Positions 1 to 8,582 of a DNA stretch of 64,000 bases are shown here, one piece after another. Origin of the DNA: Oscillospiraceae bacterium. Lineage in GTDB: Bacteria > Bacillota > Clostridia > Oscillospirales > Acutalibacteraceae. Within the stretch, counting starts at the first letter, position 1. Each line of letters opens with the position of its first letter. Under the pieces are notes generated by a model. It was not told where the DNA came from and did not search any database. It saw only the letters and a list, made by a program, of their open reading frames with translations. A program made the position numbers and the translations under genes. The stretch spans positions 248,001 through 312,000 of the forward strand of contig SVOY01000001.1 of the NCBI GenBank assembly GCA_015066105.1, given 5' to 3'.

Positions 1-1
1 A

Positions 2-172
2 AAGCTGCTTCGGACCTATTCCTTTGAAAAGCTGGTGCTTCTCAAAAAGGACAGCCTCGGTCAGGTTGAGGGGATTTACGACACAAAGGAGCTTCTTGAT
101 GAGATTATCGGGCGGGATATTGGTCTTGGCAAGTATGATATTTACGGGAGTGATGATGTCATCACGGCTTAA
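2..172 (+). CDS. spoIIIAA: Stage III sporulation protein AA, C-terminal fragment
   Basis: An open frame runs in from the left edge and stops at 170-172, giving the last 56 residues of a protein. The tail (FEKLVLLKKDSLGQVEGIYD) resembles the C-terminal strand region of SpoIIIAA, the cytoplasmic AAA-type ATPase of the SpoIIIA-SpoIIQ forespore channel. The assignment rests mainly on position directly before spoIIIAB. The ATPase motifs lie outside the window. It overlaps the spoIIIAB start by 74 bases, which suggests tight translational coupling. Confidence 0.8.
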   Translation, partial: KLLRTYSFEKLVLLKKDSLGQVEGIYDTKELLDEIIGRDIGLGKYDIYGSDDVITA

Positions 173-602
173 AAAAAGAAGTGTTTTTCTCGGTGAAGCG
201 GTGATGTTTATTTCGCAGGTGAGTATGGAGATTGAGTATATCAACCTGCCGTTGCTTGAAATACTTGAAAAGGTTGCCGCGGGGGATTGCTGCAAAAGCC
301 TTGATTTTATACCCCTTTGCCTTGAAAAATGGAAAAAGGGCGAGGATTTTTCGGTCTCCTGGGAAAATGCCGTTGAGCAGTCATCACTGCCGATGAAAAA
401 AGAAGAAAGGCAGAAGCTGAAAAGCCTGAGCATGCTTCTCGGCACAAGTGATGCGGCGGGGCAGAAAAATCTGCTTGGCCTTTACGCCAATTACTTTTCG
501 GCCTATTACGAAAAGGCTCAGAGGGAGTATGAAAAATACGCAAGGATGTGTGTTACGCTCGGTGCGGTTACGGGAACAGGGATATTTATTATGCTGATAT
601 AG
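99..602 (+). CDS. spoIIIAB: Stage III sporulation protein AB
   Basis: This is a 167-residue membrane-associated component of the SpoIIIA complex of the mother-cell/forespore channel. I chose ATG 99 because AAAGGAG lies at 86-91 and the protein then begins MRLSGGILVLASMIFTG, the N-terminal membrane segment the family starts with. An upstream in-frame ATG at 24 would add 25 polar residues with no family match. The middle is helical and charged, and a second hydrophobic segment ends the protein, as in known SpoIIIAB (about 170 residues). It is the second gene of the spoIIIA operon. Confidence 0.9.
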   Translation: MRLSGGILVLASMIFTGVMMSSRLKKRSVFLGEAVMFISQVSMEIEYINLPLLEILEKVAAGDCCKSLDFIPLCLEKWKKGEDFSVSWENAVEQSSLPMKKEERQKLKSLSMLLGTSDAAGQKNLLGLYANYFSAYYEKAQREYEKYARMCVTLGAVTGTGIFIMLI

Positions 603-633
603 GGTGAAGTCTGCAAGCAAAGGAGGCATTTCA

Positions 634-828
634 ATGGAGGTTGACCTGATTTTCAAGATAGCAGGAATAGGAATAGTTGTGGCGGTGCTTAATCAGATTT
701 TGAGCCGCACGGAAAAAAGCGAATATGCAATGCTCACAACCCTTGCCGGTGTGCTTATAGTGTTTTTTATGGTTATACCCGAAATCAAGGAGCTGTTTGA
801 AGAAATAAGAGAGCTGCTGGAGTTCTGA
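634..828 (+). CDS. spoIIIAC: Stage III sporulation protein AC
   Basis: This is a 64-residue protein with two membrane segments, matching the usual size of SpoIIIAC (about 65-68 residues). ATG 634 is chosen because AAAGGAGG lies at 619-626 and the product begins MEVDLIFKIAGIGIVV, a typical SpoIIIAC start; the ATG at 604 has no ribosome binding site. It is part of the SpoIIIA channel needed for late sigma-G activity. It lies one base before spoIIIAD. Confidence 0.92.
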   Translation: MEVDLIFKIAGIGIVVAVLNQILSRTEKSEYAMLTTLAGVLIVFFMVIPEIKELFEEIRELLEF

Positions 829-829
829 T

Positions 830-1210
830 ATGCTTGTTAAAATCATAGCTCTTGCCCTTACGGCCGCCCTTGTCACGGTTATACTAAGAAAGCATTGCCG
901 TGAGCTTGTGCCTTTTTTTGAAATTGCGGTGCTTATCGCTGCTCTTTTTATGCTCTCCGACCTTCAGACGCAGGGAGAAAGCTCAATCGGCAGGCTCTTT
1001 TCACTTTATTCTGAGGGCAGTGAGGTTTTTCCGGCAATTTTCAAGGCGGCAACGGTTACGGTGCTCAGCCGTCTTGCCTCAGATATGTGCAGAGAAAGCG
1101 GAAACGGGCTTATGGGCGACATTGTTGAGCTTGCGGGCAGAATGATGCTTGTTATGCTGGCCGTACCCTTTATTGAAAGGGTAACGGAAATAGCCCTGTC
1201 ATTTATATGA
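830..1210 (+). CDS. spoIIIAD: Stage III sporulation protein AD
   Basis: A 126-residue polytopic membrane protein of the SpoIIIA complex. Three to four hydrophobic segments are visible (about residues 1-18, 28-46, 60-80 and 100-125), in line with the family. It follows spoIIIAC by one base and overlaps spoIIIAE by four bases (ATGA), so the operon is translationally coupled here. Confidence 0.92.
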   Translation: MLVKIIALALTAALVTVILRKHCRELVPFFEIAVLIAALFMLSDLQTQGESSIGRLFSLYSEGSEVFPAIFKAATVTVLSRLASDMCRESGNGLMGDIVELAGRMMLVMLAVPFIERVTEIALSFI

Positions 1211-2328
1211 TGAAAAAAGCTGTACTTTTGTTGCTTATTGCGTCGCTTTTATTCCTTTTTCCTTTAACTGCCTTCTGCACCGACGGCACAGAAGCACTTG
1301 AGGGTGTTGAGCAGGACTTTTTTTCGGGCCTTGACGGTGAGGTGTACGGTCTGCTTTCGGATTTCGGCCTTGACAGCCTAGACGCGGAAAGCTTTTTTAC
1401 CGACGGTGCCGAAAACATCAGAGCCTACTTTACCGATACCCTTAAAGACAAGCTTCAGAATTCCGCCGCCTGGTTTTTTCTCGGCGTGGGGATAATAATG
1501 CTGCTCGCTATATTTTCAAGTGCCTTTGATTTTTCAAATTCGGGTGATGCCTTTACGCTTTTTGCCTGTGCGGTGATTTGCCTTATAACCGTGGGCAAAA
1601 TCAGCTCCTTTCTCAACTGTGTTCTTTCATGTATGGCACTCAACGGCAAGCTGATGCTATCCTTTATTCCTGTTTTTGCACTGCTGATTTCTCTTTCGGG
1701 CAACCCTGCAAGTGCCCTTACCTATAACAGCTTTCTTCTGTTTTTCTGCGAGTGTATGAGCTTTTTTCTCGATAATGCTTTTGTCAGCCTTGTGGGTGTT
1801 TATTTCAGCATGTCCGTCGGCTTCGCCTTTAACACAAGCATCAATCTCAACCGCTTTACAAACGGTGCAAACAGAATTTTCTCTCTTACTCTCAGCTCCT
1901 GCGGCACCCTGTTTACGGCAGTGCTTTCACTTAAAAACCTTCTTGCCGCGGCAACGGATTCCCTTTCCGTAAAGGGTGTGCGTTTTCTTCTCAGCAGTCT
2001 CGTTCCCGTTATAGGGCCTTCTTTGAGTGAGGCATATTCCTCGGTGCTCGGAAGTATAAATCTTATGAAAAGCTCCCTTGCCGTGCTTGGGATTTTCGCC
2101 CTTGTCATTATCAACATACCGGCGCTTACCGAGGGTGTGATTTACTTTTTTCTTATGACGGTGCTTTCCTGCTTTGCGGAAATCACGGGGCTTTACAGAG
2201 TGTCAGAGCTTTTCCGCGCCCTTGCAAGCTGTGTTAAGCTTCTGCTTCTTGTCTGCCTTTTTCAGGTGTTTGTTCTGATTATTTCAATCGGCGTAATGCT
2301 GACGTTGAGGGGTGGTTCCGGTGGATGA
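1207..2328 (+). CDS. spoIIIAE: Stage III sporulation protein AE
   Basis: A 373-residue multipass membrane protein. It starts with a signal-peptide-like stretch (MMKKAVLLLLIASLLFLFPL), followed by an acidic extracytoplasmic region (about residues 25-85) and then about seven hydrophobic segments. Length and layout fit SpoIIIAE, the largest membrane subunit of the channel. Two ATG codons in a row (1207 and 1210) could both serve; 1207 gives a 4-base overlap with spoIIIAD. The 3' end overlaps spoIIIAF. Confidence 0.93.
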   Translation: MMKKAVLLLLIASLLFLFPLTAFCTDGTEALEGVEQDFFSGLDGEVYGLLSDFGLDSLDAESFFTDGAENIRAYFTDTLKDKLQNSAAWFFLGVGIIMLLAIFSSAFDFSNSGDAFTLFACAVICLITVGKISSFLNCVLSCMALNGKLMLSFIPVFALLISLSGNPASALTYNSFLLFFCECMSFFLDNAFVSLVGVYFSMSVGFAFNTSINLNRFTNGANRIFSLTLSSCGTLFTAVLSLKNLLAAATDSLSVKGVRFLLSSLVPVIGPSLSEAYSSVLGSINLMKSSLAVLGIFALVIINIPALTEGVIYFFLMTVLSCFAEITGLYRVSELFRALASCVKLLLLVCLFQVFVLIISIGVMLTLRGGSGG

Positions 2329-2782
2329 AATAAAGCTTCAGCTTGAAACGGTGTGCCTTGTAAGCATATTTGCAGGTCTTGTCAGCGTGGCAATACCTCA
2401 GGGGAAAATGAAGGGTGCCTTTACGGCCTTTTGCTCCGCAGTCATTATTTTCAGCACCGTTGCCCCGGTTGCCGATATCAGAACACGGGGACTCGACATT
2501 TTTTCCTTTGCCGCAACCGAAAAGGATGAATTGCTTTTAAACAACGTCAGCACGGCAGAAACAGACCTTTATGCGGGTCTGCTTGAGGCGGCTGTTGAAA
2601 AGGAGCTTGAAAAGGCGGGGTATGCGGCTTTTGTCAAAGTCTTCTGCGAAAAGCAGGAGGATGAAATAAAAGTAATTTCTTTCACCGTAAGGGGGATTGC
2701 CGATGAAAATTCCGTTGATGCAATAAGGTCTTATCTTGAAGGTGGCTTTCCCGGTGCGGCGGTGAAATTTGAGGAGGATTGA
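2321..2782 (+). CDS. spoIIIAF: Stage III sporulation protein AF
   Basis: About 153 residues, with two N-terminal membrane segments (about 14-30 and 38-55) and a soluble C-terminal domain homologous in kind to ring-forming SpoIIIAF/AG/AH domains. I prefer GTG 2321 because GAGGGG lies about seven bases upstream; GTG 2312 would overlap that site. The start lies inside the spoIIIAE end and the stop lies one base before spoIIIAG. Confidence 0.88.
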   Translation: MDEIKLQLETVCLVSIFAGLVSVAIPQGKMKGAFTAFCSAVIIFSTVAPVADIRTRGLDIFSFAATEKDELLLNNVSTAETDLYAGLLEAAVEKELEKAGYAAFVKVFCEKQEDEIKVISFTVRGIADENSVDAIRSYLEGGFPGAAVKFEED

Positions 2783-2783
2783 A

Positions 2784-3320
2784 ATGGCAGTAGCTAAACA
2801 GTGGCTTGCCGATACCTTCGGTAAGCTGAAAAAGGATAAAAAAGCGTTTCTTACGGTGACAATCGGGATAGTGGGTATGCTGCTTGTGCTTTTATCTGAG
2901 CTGCCTTTGTTTTCCTCATACGGCAGTAAGAAAACGGAAGCGGAAGGCACGTCTTATTATAACCGCAGTATTGAAGAGGATACCGAAAGGCTTATTTCAG
3001 AAATAAGGGGCGTGGGCAAGGTCAGTGTAATGCTCACCTACGAAAGCTCCGAGGAGACGGTGTGGGCAAAGGACAGTGAGGAAAAAAACGGACAGGACGG
3101 TGACGGCACCTATAACGAAAAGCACATTATAGTGGACGACGGTGATGCGGAAACAGGACTTGCCGTCAGAGTTATGTATCCCAGAGTAAGGGGAGTGGCG
3201 GTGGTGTGCTCGGGAGGTGATGACCCGACGGTTAAAAGTGAAATAAAATCGCTGATTTCAGCACTTTTTGATATCGGCTCAAACAGAATAAGTATTGCCC
3301 CGAGGGCAGCAGAGGAGTAA
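2784..3320 (+). CDS. spoIIIAG: Stage III sporulation protein AG
   Basis: A 178-residue protein with a short basic cytoplasmic N-terminus, one membrane segment (about residues 22-42) and an extracytoplasmic ring-building domain, as in SpoIIIAG, which forms the large oligomeric ring in the intermembrane space. ATG 2784 follows GAGGAGG at 2771-2777. The C-terminal half (GVGKVSVMLTYESS, RGVAVVCSGGDDP) carries the conserved family pattern. Confidence 0.92.
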   Translation: MAVAKQWLADTFGKLKKDKKAFLTVTIGIVGMLLVLLSELPLFSSYGSKKTEAEGTSYYNRSIEEDTERLISEIRGVGKVSVMLTYESSEETVWAKDSEEKNGQDGDGTYNEKHIIVDDGDAETGLAVRVMYPRVRGVAVVCSGGDDPTVKSEIKSLISALFDIGSNRISIAPRAAEE

Positions 3321-3323
3321 TTT

Positions 3324-3884
3324 ATGCTTATGAAAAAGAAACAGCTTTTAATGGCTACACTTGTTATAGCCTTAGGTGCCGCAGTTGCGGTGAACTGGTA
3401 TTACACAAAAAATCCCATTGATATAACCGAACCTACGGGTAATTATGAGGTCAGCGGAAATCTGGGAGATGCACTTTCGGTTGACAGCTCATCGGTTGAG
3501 GGTGAAGAGGTTGAGGCTCAGAGCGTAATGGCCGACCCAGATTTTTTCACAAACGAGCGCCTTAAAAGGGACGAGGCCTACGACGAAATAATCGACGGCA
3601 TTGAGGAAATGGCGGAAAAGGAAAGCCTTACCGCCGAGCAGGCTGAAAAAATAACCTCTCTTCTTGACAGATATGCACGCAATATGAAAATTCAAAGCGA
3701 TGCCGAAAGTCTGATTTCCGCAAAAACGGGAAGCGACTGCATTGTGGTTATAAATGAAGAGGCCTGCCAGGTAATTATGGAAAAAAATACATTAAATGAT
3801 ACGGTTATACTGCAAATAACGGAAATTATTGAAAAAAATACGAATATCAGTGCAAAAAAATTGACAATAATTGAAGCAAAGTAG
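3324..3884 (+). CDS. spoIIIAH: Stage III sporulation protein AH
   Basis: A 186-residue protein with one membrane segment near the N-terminus (LLMATLVIALGAAVAVNWYY) and an extracytoplasmic domain that is predicted to bind SpoIIQ and form the EscJ-like ring. ATG 3324 follows AGAGGAG at 3311-3317; a second ATG at 3330 is possible. It is the last gene of the spoIIIA operon. Genes often found next (accB, accC, an Asp23-type gene) are absent here; nusB follows with its own promoter. Confidence 0.92.
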   Translation: MLMKKKQLLMATLVIALGAAVAVNWYYTKNPIDITEPTGNYEVSGNLGDALSVDSSSVEGEEVEAQSVMADPDFFTNERLKRDEAYDEIIDGIEEMAEKESLTAEQAEKITSLLDRYARNMKIQSDAESLISAKTGSDCIVVINEEACQVIMEKNTLNDTVILQITEIIEKNTNISAKKLTIIEAK

Positions 3885-3912
3885 TTGTGCGATTTAAAAT
3901 TTGTGGTATAAT
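3885..3912 (+). promoter_or_regulatory. Candidate sigma-A promoter of the nusB operon
   Basis: TTGTGC (3885-3890), a 16-base spacer and TATAAT (3907-3912) with an extended TGG just before the -10. The -35 overlaps the stop region of spoIIIAH, so vegetative expression of nusB-recN would be separate from the sporulation operon upstream. Confidence 0.65.
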
Positions 3913-3973
3913 GATAAGGAATATTTTAATATAATCCCGTATTATGCATAAAGGGAGAAGGAAGGAAAAATCT

Positions 3974-4375
3974 ATGACAAGACACGAAAGCAGAGAGCTC
4001 GCCTTTATTCTTATATTTGAAAAGAGCTTTCAGACTGATATTTCAGTTACGGAGCTTATCGACAGTGCCGCCGAGCTTGAGCTGTTTGAGCAAAACGAAT
4101 TTGCGGAAAATCTTGCAAAAAAGGTTTATCTCAAGCTTGACGAAATTGATGCGGTAATCAGCGAAAACCTTGTTGGCTGGAGTGCAAAAAGAATTTCAAG
4201 GGTAACCAGGGCCATTCTCCGCCTTGCCGTGTGCGAAATGCTTTATACTGAAAATATGCCCGTGGGCGTTGCCATCAACGAGGCAGTTGAAATTGCAAAA
4301 AAATACGCTTCTCAGGAGGATGCCTCATACATCAACGGCGTTCTCGGTTCGGTTGCGAAAAAGAACATTAAATAA
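3974..4375 (+). CDS. nusB: Transcription antitermination factor NusB
   Basis: A 133-residue all-helical RNA-binding protein that acts with NusE (S10) in rRNA antitermination. The start MTRHESRELAFILIFE matches the family opening (RxxAxxxLF). The C-terminal part (VGVAINEAVEIAKKYAS, YINGVLG) is the signature helix region. ATG 3974 is chosen over ATG 3944, whose extra ten basic residues match nothing and which has the GGGAGAAGGAAGG stretch downstream of it. It opens the housekeeping run ending in recN. Confidence 0.95.
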   Translation: MTRHESRELAFILIFEKSFQTDISVTELIDSAAELELFEQNEFAENLAKKVYLKLDEIDAVISENLVGWSAKRISRVTRAILRLAVCEMLYTENMPVGVAINEAVEIAKKYASQEDASYINGVLGSVAKKNIK

Positions 4376-4392
4376 AGGAAAAAAACAGCAAA

Positions 4393-5607
4393 ATGTCATC
4401 GGTATTATCAGTAAGTCAGATAAATACATATCTGAAGTCTCTTATCGACCAGGATTATAACCTTAAAAATATATATGTTTGCGGTGAAGTTTCAAATTTC
4501 ACCAACCATTACAGAACGGGACATTTTTATTTCACTCTCAAGGATGAAAAGGCCTCGGTAAAGGCGGTTATGTTCCGCTCCTCGGCTGAAAGGCTGCGCT
4601 TTATGCCCGAAAACGGTATGAAGGTGCTTGTCAGGTGCAGTGCTTCGCTTTACGAGCGTGACGGCGTTTATCAGCTTTACTGTGAGGATATGCAGCCCGA
4701 CGGTGTGGGTGAGCTTACAATAGCCTTTGAGCAGCTTAAGGAAAAGCTTTCAGAGGAAGGCCTTTTTGATGCTGAACACAAAAAGCCTTTGCCCGCCTTT
4801 CCCGAAAGAATAGGCGTAATAACCTCTCCCACGGGTGCGGCGATTGAGGATATTAAAAACGTGCTTTCAAGAAGATACCCCTATGCCGAAATTGTGCTTG
4901 AGGGTGTTCTCGTTCAGGGCGAGGGCGCACCTGCACAGATTGAAAAAGCCATAAGGCGCTTTAACCGCCTTAAATGCTGTGACGTTCTCATTGTGGGTCG
5001 CGGCGGCGGCTCGGTTGAGGATTTGTGGGCATTCAATGATGAGGGCGTTGCAAGGGCAATTTACGAAAGTGAAATTCCCGTAATTTCTGCCGTAGGTCAT
5101 GAGGTCGACTTTACAATCTCTGACTTTGTTGCAGATATGAGGGCACCGACCCCCTCAGCCGCGGCGGAGCTTGCCGCACCTGACTATAAGGAGGTGCTTT
5201 ATGCGGCTGACAAGGTGCTTGACGGTATGACGGATAAGGTTTTAAGCACCGTTGACAAATATCTTTTGTGCATTAGTGCCTGCGAAAAGGTGATTTACGA
5301 AAAAAGCCCCGTCAGAACGCTTGAGCTTTACACCCAGTGTGTTGACGCTCTCAGCGAAAAGGTTGATACCCTTATAAAAAGGCGTATTGAATTTTACGAA
5401 AACGCACTTTCGCATTATGCCCTTCAGCTTGAAGCAACAAGTCCGCTCAAGGTGCTCGGCAGAGGCTATGCAATGGTAAAAAACGAGGTGCTTGAGCCGG
5501 TTAAATCAGCCGCCAAAATCAAAGAGGGCGAAAGCATCAGCGTTATTATGCGTGACGGCACTCTTTCGTGCAAATGCGAAAAAGTAGCTCTCAACCCCGA
5601 AAATTGA
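4393..5607 (+). CDS. xseA: Exodeoxyribonuclease VII large subunit
   Basis: This is the 404-residue catalytic subunit of the single-strand-specific exonuclease VII. Residues 1-100 form the OB-fold DNA-binding domain (SVSQINTYLK, HFYFTLKDEKA). The catalytic core carries GRGGGSVEDLW (202-212) and AVGHEVDFTISD followed by ADMRAPTPSAAAEL (about 233-260), all family signatures. The rest is coiled coil and the short C-terminal domain. It is somewhat shorter than E. coli XseA (456). It pairs with xseB, whose start lies 17 bases downstream. Confidence 0.96.
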   Translation: MSSVLSVSQINTYLKSLIDQDYNLKNIYVCGEVSNFTNHYRTGHFYFTLKDEKASVKAVMFRSSAERLRFMPENGMKVLVRCSASLYERDGVYQLYCEDMQPDGVGELTIAFEQLKEKLSEEGLFDAEHKKPLPAFPERIGVITSPTGAAIEDIKNVLSRRYPYAEIVLEGVLVQGEGAPAQIEKAIRRFNRLKCCDVLIVGRGGGSVEDLWAFNDEGVARAIYESEIPVISAVGHEVDFTISDFVADMRAPTPSAAAELAAPDYKEVLYAADKVLDGMTDKVLSTVDKYLLCISACEKVIYEKSPVRTLELYTQCVDALSEKVDTLIKRRIEFYENALSHYALQLEATSPLKVLGRGYAMVKNEVLEPVKSAAKIKEGESISVIMRDGTLSCKCEKVALNPEN

Positions 5608-5624
5608 AAGGATTATTTAAAAAT

Positions 5625-5849
5625 ATGGAAATGTATACACTTGATACGGCAATGATAAGACTCAAGGAAATTGCCGAGGAGCTTGAAAGCGGAGAGCACG
5701 ACCTTGAAATGTCAATGAAGCTTTATGAGGAGGGTGTAAGAATAATCACCTTCTGCAACAAGGCACTTTCAAACGCAAAGCAAAAGGTTACGGAGCTTTC
5801 CCAATACGATGACGAGGAAGATGAAAATGAAGAAGGCGTACAGCTTTAA
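5625..5849 (+). CDS. xseB: Exodeoxyribonuclease VII small subunit
   Basis: A 74-residue helical-hairpin subunit that binds the coiled coil of XseA. The pattern ALxxLExIVxxLExGxxxLExSLxLYEEG is seen here as MIRLKEIAEELESGEHDLE then MSMKLYEEGVRI. ATG 5625 is chosen because the family begins just before this motif; an upstream in-frame ATG would extend back into xseA. The acidic tail (DDEEDENEEG) is coded by the DNA that also carries the ispA ribosome binding site. Confidence 0.92.
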   Translation: MEMYTLDTAMIRLKEIAEELESGEHDLEMSMKLYEEGVRIITFCNKALSNAKQKVTELSQYDDEEDENEEGVQL

Positions 5850-6714
5850 AGAATATATTTCAATAATCAACTCAAAGCTTGATTCTTTTATTCCCGGTTG
5901 CAGCTACGGTGAGCCCGTGGTCTGCGATGCCATGAAGTACAGTCTCGGCATAGGCGGAAAAAGAATCAGGCCTGTGTTGCTTCTTGAATTCTGCCGTGTG
6001 TGCGGCGGTGATGTTGAAAAGGCGTTGCCCTTTGCCGCGGCACTTGAAATGATTCACACCTATTCTCTCATTCACGATGACCTGCCTTGTATGGATAACG
6101 ATGATATGAGAAGAGGTATGCCCTCCTGCCACGTAAAATTCGGCGAGGAATACGCTCTTCTTGCAGGTGACGGACTTCTTACAAGAGCCTTCGGTGTAAT
6201 TGCCGAAAGTGAGCTTGCAAATGAAAATCCCCTTTGCGGTATAGAGGCTGTCAGACTTCTTTCAGAGCTTGCCGGAGTGAACGGAATGATTGGCGGACAG
6301 ACCGTTGACCTTAAAAATGAGGGCAGAAAGGCCTCGCTTGAAACCCTTGAAATAATGGACAGGCTCAAAACGGGTGCTCTTATCGTTTCGGCGGCCAGAC
6401 TCGGCTGCCTTGCCGCAGCTGCAGACGAAGAGAAAACAGCCGCCGCCGTTACCTTCTGTGAAAAAATAGGCCACGCCTTTCAGATTGTTGACGATATACT
6501 TGACGTTGTCGGCGATGAAAAGCAGCTTGGCAAGCCTATAGGCAGTGACGGCGAAAGTGAAAAATCCACCTACGTTTCTCTTCTCGGCCTTGAAAAATCC
6601 CGCGAGTATGCCGGCCGCCTTACAAATGAGGCAGTGGCGGCACTTGGTATTTTCGGTGAGGACGGGGCCTTTCTCAAGGAGCTTGCCCTGATGCTCATTG
6701 AACGTAAAAATTAA
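5827..6714 (+). CDS. ispA: Polyprenyl synthetase, probable farnesyl diphosphate synthase
   Basis: A 295-residue trans-prenyltransferase that condenses isopentenyl diphosphate with allylic diphosphates to make farnesyl (or geranylgeranyl) diphosphate for undecaprenyl and quinone lipids. The first aspartate-rich motif DDLPCMD is at 84-90 and the second, DDILD, at 222-226; GGKRIRP (43-49) binds diphosphate. ATG 5827 has GAGGAAG seven bases upstream; ATG 5821 is an alternative. It overlaps xseB and precedes dxs, the first step of the MEP pathway that supplies its substrate. Confidence 0.93.
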   Translation: MKKAYSFKEYISIINSKLDSFIPGCSYGEPVVCDAMKYSLGIGGKRIRPVLLLEFCRVCGGDVEKALPFAAALEMIHTYSLIHDDLPCMDNDDMRRGMPSCHVKFGEEYALLAGDGLLTRAFGVIAESELANENPLCGIEAVRLLSELAGVNGMIGGQTVDLKNEGRKASLETLEIMDRLKTGALIVSAARLGCLAAAADEEKTAAAVTFCEKIGHAFQIVDDILDVVGDEKQLGKPIGSDGESEKSTYVSLLGLEKSREYAGRLTNEAVAALGIFGEDGAFLKELALMLIERKN

Positions 6715-6728
6715 AAAGGAAGATATAA

Positions 6729-8582
6729 ATGGAATATAAACTCCTTTCAAAAATAAAAGCTCCCCGTGACATAAAAGCGATGAGCACCGAACAGCTTGAG
6801 GCTCTTGCAAAGGAGATACGCTATAAGCTTATTGATACGGTGTCCGTAAACGGCGGACATCTTGCCCCTAACCTCGGCACGGTTGAGCTTACCCTTGCAA
6901 TGCATAAGGTGTTCAACTCACCCGAGGACCAGTTTGTTTTTGACGTGGGCCATCAGTGCTATACCCACAAGCTTCTTACGGGACGCTTTGAAAGCTTTGA
7001 TACCTTAAGAAAAAAAGACGGCATATCAGGCTTCTGCCGCCCCGGTGAAAGCGAGCACGATATTTTTTATTCGGGCCACAGCGGAACCTCCGTTTCTGCA
7101 GGCCTCGGCCTTGCCGCCGCAAAAAGCATTTCCGGTGAAAAGAGCCACGTAATTTCCGTTATCGGTGACGGCTCCTTTACGGGCGGTATGGTTTACGAGG
7201 CACTTAACAACGGCGGCAGAACAAACGTGAGACACATCATCATTCTCAATGATAACAAAATGTCAATTTCCGAGAATGTGGGTGCCTTTGCAAAATACCT
7301 TGCCGTAATCCGCTCCAAGCCTCAGTATTATTCCTTTAAGGCGGGCACGGAAAAGGCTCTCAGCCACATACCTATGGGCAAGACCATTGCAAAAAGGCTT
7401 TACGATTTAAAAACGGATATTAAAAACAAGCTTTACGCTCAGAGCACCTTTTTTGAGGACTTGGGCTACAGATATATGGGACCTGTTGACGGCCACAATA
7501 TAGAAAATCTTTGCGACGCCCTTGAAGCTGCCAAAAGCGTCAATGTTCCCGTGGTGATTCACGTGCTCACCGTAAAGGGCAAGGGCTATGAATATGCGGA
7601 AAAGCACCCGAGCCTTTTTCACGGTATATCAAATTTTGATATTGAAACGGGTGAGCCCAAATCCTCGGGCGAAAGCTTTTCGGATAAGTTCGGTCAGTGC
7701 CTTTGCAAAAAGGCTGAGGCAGATGACAGTATATGTGCCATTACCGCCGCAATGGGCATAGGCACGGGCCTTAAGTGCTTCAGTGAAGAATATCCCGACC
7801 GCTTTTTTGATGTGGGCATTGCAGAGGAGCACGCGGTTACCTTTGCTTCGGGACTTTCCAAAAACGGTATGAAGCCGGTTTACGCAGTTTATTCAACCTT
7901 TTTTCAGCGCTGCTATGACCAGCTTATTCACGATATATCACTGCAGAAGCTCAAGGTGGTTTTTGCCGTTGACAGAGCAGGCCTTGTAGGCGAGGACGGA
8001 GAAACGCACCACGGCATTTTCGACGTATCCTTTCTCGGCACGGTGCCCGATATAAAGGTGTATTCTCCCTGCTGCTACCGCTCGCTTGAGGCAGACATAA
8101 ACAACGCGCTTTACGCTGATGAATACGCCTCGGTTGTAAGGTATCCGAGAGGAAAGCCCGGCGAAAACGTAAAAAAACTGCAGTATGATACCATTGAATA
8201 TTCACTTTACGGCAACCGCGAAAGCAAAAGGGTGCTTGTAACCTACGGCAGAATAACCTCTGAGGCGATTGATGCTGTGGACAGGCTTAAGCAAAAGGGT
8301 GAGGATATACTCCTTTTATCCCTTAATCAGATTAAGCCGATAGCTGACGGTGTGTTCGATATTCTTCTTGACAAAAAGAGCATATTCTTTTTTGAAGAGG
8401 GCATAAGAAGCGGCGGCATTGGTGAAAAGCTTGGCAGTGCACTTCTTGAAAGGGGCTACTGCGGAAAATACAGAATAAAGGCTATTGAAGATAAATTCGT
8501 ACAGCAGGCAAGTGTAAGCGAGCTGTTATCGGCTTACGGGCTTGACTGCGAGGCGATGATTAAAATTACGGGTGAAGGCTAA
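6729..8582 (+). CDS. dxs: 1-deoxy-D-xylulose-5-phosphate synthase
   Basis: A 617-residue thiamine diphosphate enzyme that joins pyruvate and glyceraldehyde 3-phosphate in the first step of the MEP isoprenoid pathway. The N-terminal domain has DVGHQCYTHKLLTGR (72-86) and the ThDP motif GDGSFTGGMVYEALNN through ND (146-175). The pyrimidine domain has DVGIAEEHAVTFASGLS with the catalytic Glu, and the C-terminal transketolase domain follows. Length equals the family norm (about 620). The stop overlaps the tlyA start by one base (TAATG). Confidence 0.96.
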   Translation: MEYKLLSKIKAPRDIKAMSTEQLEALAKEIRYKLIDTVSVNGGHLAPNLGTVELTLAMHKVFNSPEDQFVFDVGHQCYTHKLLTGRFESFDTLRKKDGISGFCRPGESEHDIFYSGHSGTSVSAGLGLAAAKSISGEKSHVISVIGDGSFTGGMVYEALNNGGRTNVRHIIILNDNKMSISENVGAFAKYLAVIRSKPQYYSFKAGTEKALSHIPMGKTIAKRLYDLKTDIKNKLYAQSTFFEDLGYRYMGPVDGHNIENLCDALEAAKSVNVPVVIHVLTVKGKGYEYAEKHPSLFHGISNFDIETGEPKSSGESFSDKFGQCLCKKAEADDSICAITAAMGIGTGLKCFSEEYPDRFFDVGIAEEHAVTFASGLSKNGMKPVYAVYSTFFQRCYDQLIHDISLQKLKVVFAVDRAGLVGEDGETHHGIFDVSFLGTVPDIKVYSPCCYRSLEADINNALYADEYASVVRYPRGKPGENVKKLQYDTIEYSLYGNRESKRVLVTYGRITSEAIDAVDRLKQKGEDILLLSLNQIKPIADGVFDILLDKKSIFFFEEGIRSGGIGEKLGSALLERGYCGKYRIKAIEDKFVQQASVSELLSAYGLDCEAMIKITGEG

